Source: Spirochaetaceae bacterium (GTDB lineage: Bacteria; Spirochaetota; Spirochaetia; SZUA-6; DRHE01). From it: a stretch of DNA of 64,000 bases. Below the pieces are notes generated by a model. It was given only the letters and a program-made list of their open reading frames with translations. It did no database searches and was not told the origin of the DNA. Location: the NCBI GenBank assembly GCA_020353535.1, contig CP070696.1, forward strand, positions 3,080,368 to 3,144,367, written 5' to 3'. The position numbers and the translations under genes were made by a program. Below, one piece after another: positions 1 through 8,628 of this stretch (position 1 is its first letter; each line of letters begins with the position of its first letter).

Positions 1-158
1 ACCACCGTCCCAACGGCTGGGATCATATCCCCAAAGGGAAAAAAGTCCCCTGCGGGGAAGCGACCATGTGGGGAGACTACCACGCCCGGGAACTGGCCCT
101 GTACATCAAGAAGATTGCCGAAAGGCAACCCTACTACGACTTCTGGAGCACTTTATAG
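1..158 (+). CDS. C-terminal fragment of a GH88-like unsaturated glucuronyl hydrolase (partial)
   Basis: The reading frame is open from the window edge to a TAG at 156-158 and gives the last 51 residues of a protein. The tail has a VPCGEATMWGDYHARELALY stretch followed by a short YYDFWSTL end. From memory this resembles the C-terminus of glycoside hydrolase family 88 / unsaturated glucuronyl hydrolases, which release unsaturated uronic acid from oligosaccharides. The isomerase gene starts 12 bases after the stop with its own ribosome site, so this is probably the preceding gene of the same catabolic operon. The family call rests on a short tail and is tentative; the coding status is firm. Confidence 0.5.
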   Translation, partial: HRPNGWDHIPKGKKVPCGEATMWGDYHARELALYIKKIAERQPYYDFWSTL

Positions 159-170
159 GAGGGGGCGAGC

Positions 171-1004
171 ATGGAAGCACAACCGCTGAAAGACCTGAGC
201 AAACTCTGCATTCACACCATCACCACCCGCCCCTGGTCGCTGGAGGATGCGATCCGCCACTACAGCGCCGCCGGAGTAGCGGGCATTTCCGTGTGGCGCC
301 AGGCCATCGAGGGGCAGGATCCGGCAGAGGCGGGCAGACACATCCGGGAAGCGGGCTTGAGCGTCGTCTCCCTGGTCCGGGGCGGCTTTTACCCGGCCCG
401 GGAGAAGAAGGACAGGCGGAAGGCTATTGATGAAAATCTGCGCATCATAGATGAGGCCGCCGCTCTGCAAGCGCCCCACGTGGTGCTGGTTTGCGGTGCG
501 GTGCCCGGACAGCCGCTGGCCGAATCCCGCAAGCAGATCCGGGAGGGGATCGAGGCCACCCTACCTCACTGCGCCGAAACCGGAGTCAAGCTTGCCATTG
601 AGCCGCTTCACCCGATGTACGCGGACAGTCGCTCTGCAATAAACACCCTGGCCCAGGCCAACGATCTGGCCGAGGCGATCGACTCACCGCTGGTGGGTGT
701 GGCGGTGGATGTGTATCATCTGTGGTGGGATCCGGATCTGGAGCAACAGATCAGGCGCTGCGGCCGGATGAAGAAGATCCTGGCCTTCCATATCTGCGAC
801 TGGAAAACCCCGACCGAGGACCTGCTGTACGACCGGGGTCTGATGGGGGAGGGCTGCATTCCGATCCGTCAGATACGGGGCTGGGTCGAAGCGTCCGGTT
901 TTTCGGGATTCAATGAGGTGGAGATCTTCTCCACTCTGCGTTGGACCCAAAACCAGGATCAGTGGCTGCAGGAGATTATCCGGGCTTACCGGGAAGCTTC
1001 CTGA
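171..1004 (+). CDS. Sugar phosphate isomerase/epimerase (xylose isomerase-like TIM barrel)
   Basis: 277 residues, the usual length for this cytoplasmic family, which isomerises or epimerises sugars or keto-acid sugars using a divalent metal. Expected metal ligands are visible in order: a Glu in LAIEPLHP near residue 144, Asp and His in VAVDVYHLWW near 179-182, a His in FHICDW near 206 and a final Glu in EVEIF near 250. ATG at 171 is preceded by a strong AGGAGGGGG. It lies between the hydrolase end and a Gfo/Idh dehydrogenase, so a role in degrading a sugar acid is likely, but the exact substrate cannot be read. Family assignment is firm. Confidence 0.85.
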   Translation: MEAQPLKDLSKLCIHTITTRPWSLEDAIRHYSAAGVAGISVWRQAIEGQDPAEAGRHIREAGLSVVSLVRGGFYPAREKKDRRKAIDENLRIIDEAAALQAPHVVLVCGAVPGQPLAESRKQIREGIEATLPHCAETGVKLAIEPLHPMYADSRSAINTLAQANDLAEAIDSPLVGVAVDVYHLWWDPDLEQQIRRCGRMKKILAFHICDWKTPTEDLLYDRGLMGEGCIPIRQIRGWVEASGFSGFNEVEIFSTLRWTQNQDQWLQEIIRAYREAS

Positions 1005-1094
1005 GGATTTCCTGGCGGGGAGAGGTAAAAAGCACGTTTTTATAAGAGGCGGAGCCAAAGAGAGCCCAATAATGCAGAGAGAGAGGAACGGACC

Positions 1095-2255
1095 ATGAAA
1101 GAGCGCAAGATCGGGGTGATCATGAACGGGGTAACCGGCCGCATGGGCACCAATCAACATCTGATTCGCAGCATCCTGGCGATCCGTGACCAGGGGGGCG
1201 TGCCCCTGTCCAATGGAGACAGGATCGTGCCGGAGCCGATCCTGGTGGGACGTAATGCGGACAAACTCAGGGCCCTTGCCCGGGCTAACGGCCTGGAGCG
1301 CACCTCTACGGACCTGGATGCCTGTCTTTCCGATTCCGACTATCAGATATACTTCGACGCTCAACGAACCGATCTGAGAAAGGGTCCGGTACTCAAAGCC
1401 ATCGCAGCGGGCAAACACATCTACACGGAGAAGCCCCCCGCCTTGAACACCGAAGAGGCCATGGAGATGTACCGGGCGGCGCTCCAGGCTGGAGTGAAGA
1501 ACGGGGTGGTACAGGACAAGCTCTGGCTGCCCGGGCTGCTCAAGCTCAAATACCTCAAGGACAACGGTTTTTTCGGAAGAATGTTGTCGGTTCGCTGCGA
1601 GTTCGGCTACTGGGTGTTCGACGGCTTCGACCAGCCGGCCCAGCGCCCCTCCTGGAACTACCGAAAGGAGGACGGCGGCGGCATCCTTCTGGATATGCTC
1701 TGCCACTGGCGCTATGTCATCGACAACCTCTTCGCGCCGGTCAAGGCGGTGTCCTGCATCGCCACCACCCACCTCGACAGGCGGGTGGACGAAAACGGAC
1801 GGGAGTACCCGTGCACCGCTGAAGACGCGGCCTACGCCACCTTTCTCTGCCAGAGTAAGGAGGGAGATTTGATCTGCCACTTCAACTCCTCCTGGGTGGT
1901 GCGGGTGCGCCGGGACGACCTGGTGGTGTTCCAGGTGGAGGGCACCAAAGGAACCGCGGTGGCGGGCTTGAGGGACTGCTGGATCCAGCCTTCCTCCCTG
2001 ACCCCCCGGCCGATCTGGAACCCGGATCTGCCCCAATCCATCGATTTCTACGAGCACTGGCAGAAGCTGCCGGACAATCGGGAGTACGACAACGCCTTCA
2101 AGGTGCAGTGGGAGCTATTCCTCAGGCACGTGGTCGCGGACGAGCCCTTCCCCTGGACGCTGCTGGAAGGAGCCAAGGGGGTGCAGCTGGCAGAAGCCGG
2201 AATGCGCTCCTGGCAGGAGCGACGCTGGATCGATCTGGAAGAGCTGAAGGGGTGA
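1095..2255 (+). CDS. Gfo/Idh/MocA family NAD(P)-dependent oxidoreductase
   Basis: 386 residues. The N-terminus holds a Rossmann-type glycine motif (GVTGRMGTN, residues about 9-17), and the family EKPPA motif falls near residues 111-115. The second half is the alpha/beta substrate domain, rich in aromatic residues and including [15 protein letters not shown], where the HW histidine is the likely catalytic residue. Such enzymes oxidise or reduce sugars and sugar acids. It follows the isomerase by 90 bases and is followed within 4 bases by the creatininase-fold gene, consistent with one operon. Start ATG 1095 follows a purine-rich AGAGAGGAACGG. Substrate unknown. Confidence 0.88.
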   Translation: MKERKIGVIMNGVTGRMGTNQHLIRSILAIRDQGGVPLSNGDRIVPEPILVGRNADKLRALARANGLERTSTDLDACLSDSDYQIYFDAQRTDLRKGPVLKAIAAGKHIYTEKPPALNTEEAMEMYRAALQAGVKNGVVQDKLWLPGLLKLKYLKDNGFFGRMLSVRCEFGYWVFDGFDQPAQRPSWNYRKEDGGGILLDMLCHWRYVIDNLFAPVKAVSCIATTHLDRRVDENGREYPCTAEDAAYATFLCQSKEGDLICHFNSSWVVRVRRDDLVVFQVEGTKGTAVAGLRDCWIQPSSLTPRPIWNPDLPQSIDFYEHWQKLPDNREYDNAFKVQWELFLRHVVADEPFPWTLLEGAKGVQLAEAGMRSWQERRWIDLEELKG

Positions 2256-2259
2256 GAGC

Positions 2260-2970
2260 GTGATCGGACCTGAAAACACCACCCTGGAAATCGGCCGCAG
2301 CGGCTGTGACACCGCTGTGCTCGGGATCGGCAGCTTCGAGCAGCATTCGGCTCACCTTCCCATGGAGACGGACTTCTTTTTCGCATCACGGGTGAGCCGG
2401 GAGGTGGCGGCGAGCCTGGAGGCCATGCTGCTCAATCCCCTGCCCTACTCCACCTCCCTGGAACACCTGGATTTTGCCGGTACGGTGACCCTGAAGCCGG
2501 ACACGCTGCGCAGTGCGATCTGGGACATCGCCGAATCAGTGGATCGATGGGGCATACGCTATCTGGTGCTGCTCAATGCCCATGGGGGCAATTTCTGCCT
2601 GATTCCCACGGCCCGACAGTGGAATATGGAGCGGAAACAACCCCACCTGCTGCTGGTGGATTTCTTTTCCGGCCTGAGCGACATGGGTGACAATCTGCAC
2701 GCCGGAGAGGTGGAGACCTCGATGATGATGCACCTTGCACCGGAGCGGGTGCGGGCGGACAAACCCGAAGACTTCGTGCCCAAATGGACCCGGGCCGACC
2801 TGACCCACTTTGGTATGAAGGGAATCAGCCCCACCGGCGTGTGGGGCTACCCCAGCCGGGCTGATGCCGCGAAAGGAGAGAAATGGCTGACTGAAGCCGT
2901 CGAGTACTCCGTGCAGAGAATCCAGAGCCTGAAACGGGCAATTGAGGGGCGCGTAGCCCGGGACGCGTAG
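2260..2970 (+). CDS. Creatininase family amidohydrolase/lactonase
   Basis: 236 residues with a GTG start four bases after the previous stop. The metal-binding pattern of the creatininase fold is present: Glu and His in GSFEQHSAHLPMETD, the Asp of METD, His in LNAHGGN and Glu in AGEVETSMM. Members hydrolyse creatinine, formamides or sugar lactones. Next to a dehydrogenase that could make a lactone, lactone or amide hydrolysis is a reasonable inference, and true creatinine metabolism is unlikely. The 3' end carries two copies of CGCGTAGCCCG with a 14-bp period (2950-2960, 2964-2974). The second copy runs past the stop, so the last few residues look recently altered. Confidence 0.82.
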   Translation: MIGPENTTLEIGRSGCDTAVLGIGSFEQHSAHLPMETDFFFASRVSREVAASLEAMLLNPLPYSTSLEHLDFAGTVTLKPDTLRSAIWDIAESVDRWGIRYLVLLNAHGGNFCLIPTARQWNMERKQPHLLLVDFFSGLSDMGDNLHAGEVETSMMMHLAPERVRADKPEDFVPKWTRADLTHFGMKGISPTGVWGYPSRADAAKGEKWLTEAVEYSVQRIQSLKRAIEGRVARDA

Positions 2971-2974
2971 CCCG

Positions 2975-3004
2975 TTGACGGGTATATACAATAAATTCTA
3001 TACT
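2975..3004 (+). promoter_or_regulatory. Sigma70-type promoter for the TctC gene
   Basis: TTGACG at 2975-2980 and TATACT at 2999-3004 are separated by 18 bases, a good housekeeping promoter match. It sits just after the creatininase stop and 39 bases before the TctC start, whose Shine-Dalgarno is AAAGGAGG. The transporter can therefore be transcribed independently of the enzymes upstream. Confidence 0.6.
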
Positions 3005-3042
3005 TTTAGATAACCAAAACAATCTCATAAAGGAGGCATGAC

Positions 3043-4059
3043 ATGCCAAAAAAATTGATTTGGGCTCTCGTGCTCTTCCTGGCGGGGGCTATGCTGTTTG
3101 CAACCGCCCAAAAGGAAGCCACAGGTATGTGGAAGCCCACCAAACCGATCCAGATCATTGTCCCCTGGGGAGCGGGAGGTTCCACCGACCAGATGACCCG
3201 GGTTGTCGCCGGTGATTTGGAGGATTCTCTGGGCCAGAAGATCGTGGTCGTAAACCAGCCCGGTGCTTCCGGTTCCGTTGGAACCAAGAACGCCATGGAC
3301 GCGCCCCACGACGGCTATACCTGGGCAGCCGGGGCGGCTGCGGACCTGGGCGCCTACAAGGTGCGCGGCCTCATAGACTCGACCCTGGACGACTGGGTTC
3401 TCTACCTCACGGTAGCGAACGTTTCCGTGATGTCCGTCAATGCCGATGAGCCCTATAAGGACTTCGGCCAGCTGCTGCAGGCCTTCAAAGACAAACCGGG
3501 TCAGATCCCCGTAGCTACCGCGGGACAATTGTCCGCAGGCCACAACTCCATGATCGCCATCCAGAAGTACACCGGCATCGAGTACAAGCACGTCACCTAC
3601 GACGGCGGCAATCCTGCAGTCATCGCCACGGTTGCCGGTGAGTGCGTGGCCGTGCCCCAACTGGCCGTCGAGCAGGCGGACATGCTGGCCGGCGGCAAGC
3701 TCCGCGCCCTGGCCGTGCTGGACGACAAACCCCTCGAGCTGGAGAAATACGGTTCCATTGAGCCAATCACCAAGTGGATCCCTGATTACGCGCCGGCTCC
3801 GAACTACTTCGGCATCTGGATTCCCAAGGACGCTCCCAAGGAGGTCATCGACACCTTCGGCAAGCTCTGGGACGACGTGATGGAGAACTCCGAGGCTCTG
3901 AAGAAGTACGCGGCCAGCCGCGGCGCGGTCTTCGATCCCGCCTGGGGTGAAGAGGGCAAGAAGAAGGCCATGCCCTACCTGTCGATCATCGCCTGGAACC
4001 TGCACGAGTCGGGTGAAACCGTCATGTCTCCCGCCGAGGTGGGAATCCCCAAGCCGTAA
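3043..4059 (+). CDS. tctC: TctC/Bug-type periplasmic substrate-binding protein of a tripartite tricarboxylate transporter
   Basis: 338 residues. A Sec signal peptide is visible (two Lys, then LIWALVLFLAGAMLFATA), with likely cleavage before QKEATG; there is no lipobox Cys. The mature protein begins with the family signature KPIQIIVPWGAGGSTDQMTR and continues NQPGASGSVG, and has the usual Bug length. It captures a carboxylate, often a dicarboxylate, tricarboxylate or sugar acid, in the periplasm and delivers it to TctAB. It is followed by a terminator-like hairpin, which would let it be made in excess over the membrane subunits. The ligand is not predictable, but the neighbouring enzymes suggest a sugar acid. 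Confidence 0.93.
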   Translation: MPKKLIWALVLFLAGAMLFATAQKEATGMWKPTKPIQIIVPWGAGGSTDQMTRVVAGDLEDSLGQKIVVVNQPGASGSVGTKNAMDAPHDGYTWAAGAAADLGAYKVRGLIDSTLDDWVLYLTVANVSVMSVNADEPYKDFGQLLQAFKDKPGQIPVATAGQLSAGHNSMIAIQKYTGIEYKHVTYDGGNPAVIATVAGECVAVPQLAVEQADMLAGGKLRALAVLDDKPLELEKYGSIEPITKWIPDYAPAPNYFGIWIPKDAPKEVIDTFGKLWDDVMENSEALKKYAASRGAVFDPAWGEEGKKKAMPYLSIIAWNLHESGETVMSPAEVGIPKP

Positions 4060-4095
4060 CGCGGGAACCGCGTTCGCAACGCGCGAAACACTCAA

Positions 4096-4133
4096 GAGCA
4101 TCTCTCGTATCGAGAGATGCTCTTTTCATTTTT
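4096..4133 (+). terminator. Intergenic rho-independent terminator/attenuator between tctC and tctB
   Basis: A perfect 12-bp stem, GAGCATCTCTCG (4096-4107) with CGAGAGATGCTC (4111-4122), encloses a TAT loop and is followed by TTTTCATTTTT. It lies within the tctC-tctB-tctA operon, so it probably sets partial termination and a high binding-protein to permease ratio. Confidence 0.85.
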
Positions 4134-4142
4134 CCGGCATTC

Positions 4143-4157
4143 CTGTAATAATTACAG
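4143..4157. promoter_or_regulatory. Perfect palindrome CTGTAATAATTACAG ahead of tctB
   Basis: A 15-base perfect inverted repeat (7-bp arms, 1-base centre) lies between the terminator and the tctB ribosome site. It could be an operator or part of an AT-rich -10 region for a second promoter driving tctBA. The same half-site ATTACAG/CTGTAAT recurs in the everted arrangement at 61950-61967 in front of the ABC operon. Confidence 0.35.
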
Positions 4158-4197
4158 AACTGTACGCTTAGCAAGAGGCCGAAAAGGAGATCTTCTT

Positions 4198-4728
4198 ATG
4201 GAAGAGCGAAACATGCCGCGGGCTGATCTTATCACTTCGATCGGGCTGATTGCCTTCGGGATCATCGTGCTCGTACTGTCGATCCAGATGCCCCGCTTCG
4301 AGGAGCAGGGAGTGAACCGGTTTTCCGTTCCGGGGATCGTACCGGGATTTTTGGGAGCTATCGTCGCCTTTCTAGGGATTGTCCTGTTCATCCGCTCGAT
4401 CATCCGCAAGGGATACAATCTCGGTCTGGACGGCGCAGCGGTGGGTAAATTCTTCAAGGCGGAGATAACCAAACGCTTTGCCGTGACCATTCTGGTCAGC
4501 GTGGCCTACGGTTGGGGGTTGATTGGCCGGATTAACTATGAGGTGGCCACGGCCATCTACATCTTCGCCTTCATCGTGATCTTCGATGTTAAGTGGAGAC
4601 AGGGTATTAAAACCCAGTGGAAGAAGATTCTAGTCGCCTTCATCATCGCCTTACTGGTGGGCGGTATCGTCGGTACGACATTCCGGCGTCTGTTCCTGGT
4701 CAACCTGCCGGGACCGGATCTATTCTAA
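4198..4728 (+). CDS. tctB: TctB small membrane subunit of the tripartite tricarboxylate transporter
   Basis: 176 residues from ATG 4198, chosen because AAAAGGAGA lies just upstream. An in-frame ATG at 4117 would run through the terminator region and add an unlikely leader. Four hydrophobic segments are visible (about residues 11-27, 42-62, 94-112 and 118-175 as a split pair), as in the TctB family. TctB is the small integral subunit that associates with TctA and is needed for transport. It follows tctC and precedes tctA by 12 bases. Confidence 0.85.
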   Translation: MEERNMPRADLITSIGLIAFGIIVLVLSIQMPRFEEQGVNRFSVPGIVPGFLGAIVAFLGIVLFIRSIIRKGYNLGLDGAAVGKFFKAEITKRFAVTILVSVAYGWGLIGRINYEVATAIYIFAFIVIFDVKWRQGIKTQWKKILVAFIIALLVGGIVGTTFRRLFLVNLPGPDLF

Positions 4729-4740
4729 GGAGGAAACACC

Positions 4741-6285
4741 ATGATCGAAGGTTTGCAACTCTGGACTCAGGCTATCGTCGGCTTCATGAGGCCCAAGATC
4801 ATATTCGATGTACTCTGGGCTACACAATTGGGGATCATCGTGGGTATGCTTCCCGGTCTGACTGCAACCATGGGGGTGGCCCTCATGACCACCCTGACCT
4901 TCAAGATGGAGACCTCCAATGCCGTATTGATCCTGGTTTGCATGTACGTGGGAGCGATCTACGGGGGCAGCCGCAGCGCCATATTATTGAATATCCCCGG
5001 CACTCCGGCCAACGCCGCCACGGCCGTGGACGGCTATCCTTTAGCCCGTCAGGGACGGGCCGGGCGGGCCATCGGCATCGCCACCACGGGCTCCTTCATT
5101 GGATCGTTCATCGGTATGGCCATGCTCAGCCTGTTCACGCCGATCATCGGGAACTTCGCACTGAGTTTCAAGAGCTTCGAGTTCACCTGGCTGGCCATCT
5201 TCGGAATCGTTATCTGCGGCAACCTGACCGCGCCCAAGGATCCCCTCAAAGGCTGGATCGCCGGTTTCCTCGGCCTGTTCGTGGCCATGATCGGCATGGA
5301 GGGCATCCACGCCTACATCCGCTTCTCCTTCGGGTCGGTGGCCGTGTCGGGAGGTATAGCCCTGCTTCCAGCTATGGTCGGAGCCTTCGGCTTCGCCGAG
5401 CTGATCACCATCATGAAGTTTCCGAAGATGGAGGTCGTGAAAACCAAGATCGAGCGGGTGGTGCCACGGGTGCGGGATGTGCTCAAGTACTGGAAGACCA
5501 TCATACGGTCCGGAATCGTCGGCACCTTCATCGGAGCGGTGCCCGGTGTGGGGGAGGATATCGCCGCTTGGGTCTCCTACGATATGGCCAAGCGCTCCAG
5601 CAAGGACGGGCATAAGTTCGGCACCGGCGTGGAGGAAGGGCTGATCGCTGCCGAGACGGGGAACAATGCATGCGTGGCCGGCGCCATGATCCCGGTTCTG
5701 TCCCTGGCCATACCGGGCTCGGCACCGGCGGCCGTACTGTTGGCGGCCATGTTCATCCACGGGGTACGGCCCGGACCGCTGATCATGCTGGAGTTTCCGG
5801 AGTTCGTGTTTCAGGTGGGCGCTATGGTGCTGCTGGCTTCGGCGGCCATGCTGATATTGGGTCTGTCACTGGTCAAGCTGCTGGTCAAGGTTCTGCTCGT
5901 ACCGCGGGAGAAGCTGATGCCCATCGTCTTCACGCTCTGCGTGGTCGGAGCCTTCGCCATCCAGGCCCGGGTCTTCGACGTGGGCGTGATGATCGTATTC
6001 GGCATCATCGGCTACTACATGAGGGAGATGGATTACCCGGTGGCGCCCCTGGTCCTGGGAATCATCCTGGGAGATATACTGGACAAGAACTTGAGACGGG
6101 CCCTGATCCTCTCCGACGGAGCGATTCTGCCCTTCTTCACCCGGCCGATCTGCGCGGTCATCGCCGCCATCACCATCCTGACCATCGTGAGCAAGATGCG
6201 CTGGTTCCAGCTGGCAACAGGCGCGGCGGTACGGGGTGTCAAGTCCTTGTTCTCAAGGGATAAAACGGGGGCGGGCAGGAAGTAG
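4741..6285 (+). CDS. tctA: TctA large permease subunit of the tripartite tricarboxylate transporter
   Basis: 514 residues, standard TctA length, with about 11-12 membrane segments. The family hallmarks are present: GMLPGLTATMGVALM near residues 38-52, and the long GGSRSAILLNIPGTPANAATAVDGYPLARQGRAGRAIG region (about 79-116, given here only by name as the conserved loop with NIPGTPAN). A second GAVPGVGEDIAAW copy near 265 reflects the internal duplication. It forms the proton- or sodium-coupled channel that takes substrate from TctC. Ribosome site TAAGGAGG precedes ATG 4741. It is convergent with the DapA-like gene 17 bases downstream. Confidence 0.95.
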   Translation: MIEGLQLWTQAIVGFMRPKIIFDVLWATQLGIIVGMLPGLTATMGVALMTTLTFKMETSNAVLILVCMYVGAIYGGSRSAILLNIPGTPANAATAVDGYPLARQGRAGRAIGIATTGSFIGSFIGMAMLSLFTPIIGNFALSFKSFEFTWLAIFGIVICGNLTAPKDPLKGWIAGFLGLFVAMIGMEGIHAYIRFSFGSVAVSGGIALLPAMVGAFGFAELITIMKFPKMEVVKTKIERVVPRVRDVLKYWKTIIRSGIVGTFIGAVPGVGEDIAAWVSYDMAKRSSKDGHKFGTGVEEGLIAAETGNNACVAGAMIPVLSLAIPGSAPAAVLLAAMFIHGVRPGPLIMLEFPEFVFQVGAMVLLASAAMLILGLSLVKLLVKVLLVPREKLMPIVFTLCVVGAFAIQARVFDVGVMIVFGIIGYYMREMDYPVAPLVLGIILGDILDKNLRRALILSDGAILPFFTRPICAVIAAITILTIVSKMRWFQLATGAAVRGVKSLFSRDKTGAGRK

Positions 6286-6302
6286 GGAGATAGGGAGCCG
6301 CT

Positions 6303-7391
6303 TCAGGCCAGCCAGCGATCCAGATTCTCCCGCACGAACTGGTGATCGGTCAGGTGAGGATAACGGGTCATAACGGCGTCGATCTTCTTTGCCTGACCGG
6401 AGGACAGCCGTTCCCCCGCACCGAGTGGATTCACCCCGGAGATCAGACCGCTGGAGGCCAACACGTAGAGAATCCCCGATATGCAGCCCCGAAAATCATT
6501 TTCGGGATCGAAAATCGCCCCATTGGATTCGGTGACCTGCGCCGCCAGGGTGAGCAGCTGCGCAGGGACTGCGCCATTTCGTTTGGCCCCACGAACCTGC
6601 TCCAACTGTTCGACGGCCCGCGTGGTCCAATAGGCCCAATGCCCCAATAAACCTCCGACTATCTCCATTGCAGCACTGCCCTGGTCCAGAGCGATTTCAA
6701 AGCGGGTAAGCAGGTCAACCAGAATCGAATCATCATTTCCCGTATAGAGGGCTACCTCCCCGGCCCGGCCCGCAGCGGCCACGGCCCGGATTACCGTCAA
6801 GGTGTAGTAGCGGTTGAAGGGGGCCATCTTGATGGCCACCAGATTGGGGATTTCGGCGAGTCGCCGCCAAAATCTTTCAGAGAGAATCCTCCCGCCGACC
6901 GCCGGCTGCAGGTAAAAACCCATGATCGGCAGCACACCGGCCACCTTTCGGGCATGATCAACCAGCTGATCGTCGCTGGCCTCCTTGAGAGCTCCAAGAC
7001 CGAGTAGACCCATGTGATACCCCAGCTCCCTGGCGGTTTCCGCTTCCCGGACCGCTTGCGCGGTCGCCCCGATGACACCGGCTACCATCAGTGGAGGATC
7101 TGAGGCGGGAATGAGGGGCTGCCAGCCGCGGACCGTCTCCATGGCCAGCTCCAGCACCGGCCGGTACAGCCCGATCTTGGGATCGTGAATGGCGAACTCC
7201 GTCGTATGCACTCCGACCGCCAGACCACCGGCTCCCGCATCGAGGTAGTAGCGCGACAGGGCCTTCTGGTGGCGCTCATCCAGGGTCTTGTCCTCCTTCA
7301 AGGCCAGGGGATGGGCCGGGATCACCATTCCGGTTCGCAGGGCCTTCACAATCCGCTCGGGAGGCTGAGGGTACTCTCGGCTGTTGTCCAC
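6303..7391 (-). CDS. Dihydrodipicolinate synthase/N-acetylneuraminate lyase family aldolase
   Basis: 362 residues starting at a GTG preceded by GGAGAGGTG. The TIM-barrel class I aldolase features are present: the Schiff-base Lys in LVAIKMAPFNRYY, the Tyr in IMGFYLQPAVGG, and an N-terminal AGAGGLAVGVHTTEF loop in place of the usual GTTGE. It is longer than typical DapA (about 290), with an extra C-terminal helical part. Probable role is cleavage or dehydration of a 2-keto-3-deoxy sugar acid to feed central metabolism. It is 17 bases downstream of the epimerase-like gene on the same strand. Lysine biosynthesis is unlikely given the context. Confidence 0.8.
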   Translation of the reverse strand: MDNSREYPQPPERIVKALRTGMVIPAHPLALKEDKTLDERHQKALSRYYLDAGAGGLAVGVHTTEFAIHDPKIGLYRPVLELAMETVRGWQPLIPASDPPLMVAGVIGATAQAVREAETARELGYHMGLLGLGALKEASDDQLVDHARKVAGVLPIMGFYLQPAVGGRILSERFWRRLAEIPNLVAIKMAPFNRYYTLTVIRAVAAAGRAGEVALYTGNDDSILVDLLTRFEIALDQGSAAMEIVGGLLGHWAYWTTRAVEQLEQVRGAKRNGAVPAQLLTLAAQVTESNGAIFDPENDFRGCISGILYVLASSGLISGVNPLGAGERLSSGQAKKIDAVMTRYPHLTDHQFVRENLDRWLA

Positions 7392-7408
7392 GTTTCACCT
7401 CTCCTATT

Positions 7409-8449
7409 TCAAAATTTACCGTCCCGCACCTGGAACTTTGTGGGTTTCTTCAAGGTCTTTCCTCCCCCGCGAACCCAGTCCACTACCTGGGACAGCATCC
7501 AATCCAGGGGTACCGCCGGCGGACCGAACAAATCCAGACAGCGCGAGCTGTCGGACAGCAGAGCGGTGGGCTGCGGACTGCCCGTGAAACTGACCTTCTT
7601 GCCTGCCAGCCTGCCAATCTGTTCGGCCAACCACCGAACCTCGAGGGTTTCCGCACCGGCCACGTTTAACACGGCGGCCGGGGAGGAGGCCACGGACAAA
7701 GAACGGGCGATGTAGTTGTTGGCGTCCCCCTGCCAGATCACATTCACATGATCCATGGCCAGGTCGATGGCCTGCCCGGTCACCACCTTCTGGGCCAGAT
7801 CCACCAGCACTCCGTAGCGCAGCTCGTTGGCGTAGTTCAGACGGATGAGTACCGTGCGGGTGCCCCGCACCGTGCTGAAGTGCTGAAAGATGCGCTCCCG
7901 CCCGAGGCAGGACATGGCGTACTCCCCCAGGGGGGCCGGGATCGTGTCCTCATCCGCTCCCCCGGAATCAACGGGCACGAATGGATAGACGTTTCCCGTA
8001 GAAAAGACTACGAGCCGCAGCCCCGGTCCGGACCAGCGATCCGCGGCCAGGGCGGGAACGTAGGTGTTCATAGCCCAGGTCAGTTCCTCCCGGGCACTGG
8101 CACCGAACTTCATCCCCGCCAGGAAGAAGATATTCGCCGCATCGGGCAGGGCGGCGTACACAGAGGGATCGAGCAGATCCGCCCGGATCGTTTGGATGCC
8201 GGCGGATTCCAGTCGATTCTGGGCTTCGGGATCGGAAAAGCGGGAGACCGCGTAGACCCTCCGCTCCCGTCCTGAGGCTGCACAGGCATTTTTCAGCAAC
8301 CTGCAGAGGGTGGGACCCATCTTTCCGCCCGCCCCGAGCACCAGGAAATCCCCCTCCGTGGAGCCCAGCAGCTCCACTGTTTGTGGGTAGGGTCGGCTCA
8401 GCACCTGTTCCAGCTGCTCCTCGTTTTCGATCCTCTGGTCTGTCAACAT
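7409..8449 (-). CDS. NAD(P)-binding epimerase/dehydratase family protein with altered catalytic motif
   Basis: 346 residues from ATG 8449, supported by AGGAG upstream; an ORF extension to 8554 lacks a ribosome site. An extended-SDR Rossmann motif GAGGKMG lies near residues 38-44, and VFSTGNVYPF near 150 gives the Ser/Thr of the active site. The usual YxxxK reads YAMSC, so the catalytic Lys is replaced by Cys. The protein may bind NAD without being a standard epimerase, or it may use another base. It is operonic with the DapA-like aldolase and divergent from the 8629 gene. Sugar-acid metabolism is the most likely role. Confidence 0.78.
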   Translation of the reverse strand: MLTDQRIENEEQLEQVLSRPYPQTVELLGSTEGDFLVLGAGGKMGPTLCRLLKNACAASGRERRVYAVSRFSDPEAQNRLESAGIQTIRADLLDPSVYAALPDAANIFFLAGMKFGASAREELTWAMNTYVPALAADRWSGPGLRLVVFSTGNVYPFVPVDSGGADEDTIPAPLGEYAMSCLGRERIFQHFSTVRGTRTVLIRLNYANELRYGVLVDLAQKVVTGQAIDLAMDHVNVIWQGDANNYIARSLSVASSPAAVLNVAGAETLEVRWLAEQIGRLAGKKVSFTGSPQPTALLSDSSRCLDLFGPPAVPLDWMLSQVVDWVRGGGKTLKKPTKFQVRDGKF

Positions 8450-8628
8450 ACGGCTCCTGCGTAATATTAGAATACAAACATCCGAGCAGGAATACAATCG
8501 GCGGCCAGTGCGCCGCAGTAAAGTCGAGGCGATGCGGCATCGCCGGGGCGGCACGCCGGGGGCGCCGGCAAAACCGTCCCGGCAGACTCTTGCCCGAAAC
8601 GCTCGCGACAGCTACACTCGAACATACT

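Noticed and set aside
684..2057. 457-codon open frame on the minus strand
   Set aside because: Lies antisense to the isomerase and the Gfo/Idh gene, has no domain and mirrors their codon bias; a shadow.
3025..4101. 358-codon minus-strand frame
   Set aside because: Antisense to tctC, whose signal peptide and family motifs are clear.
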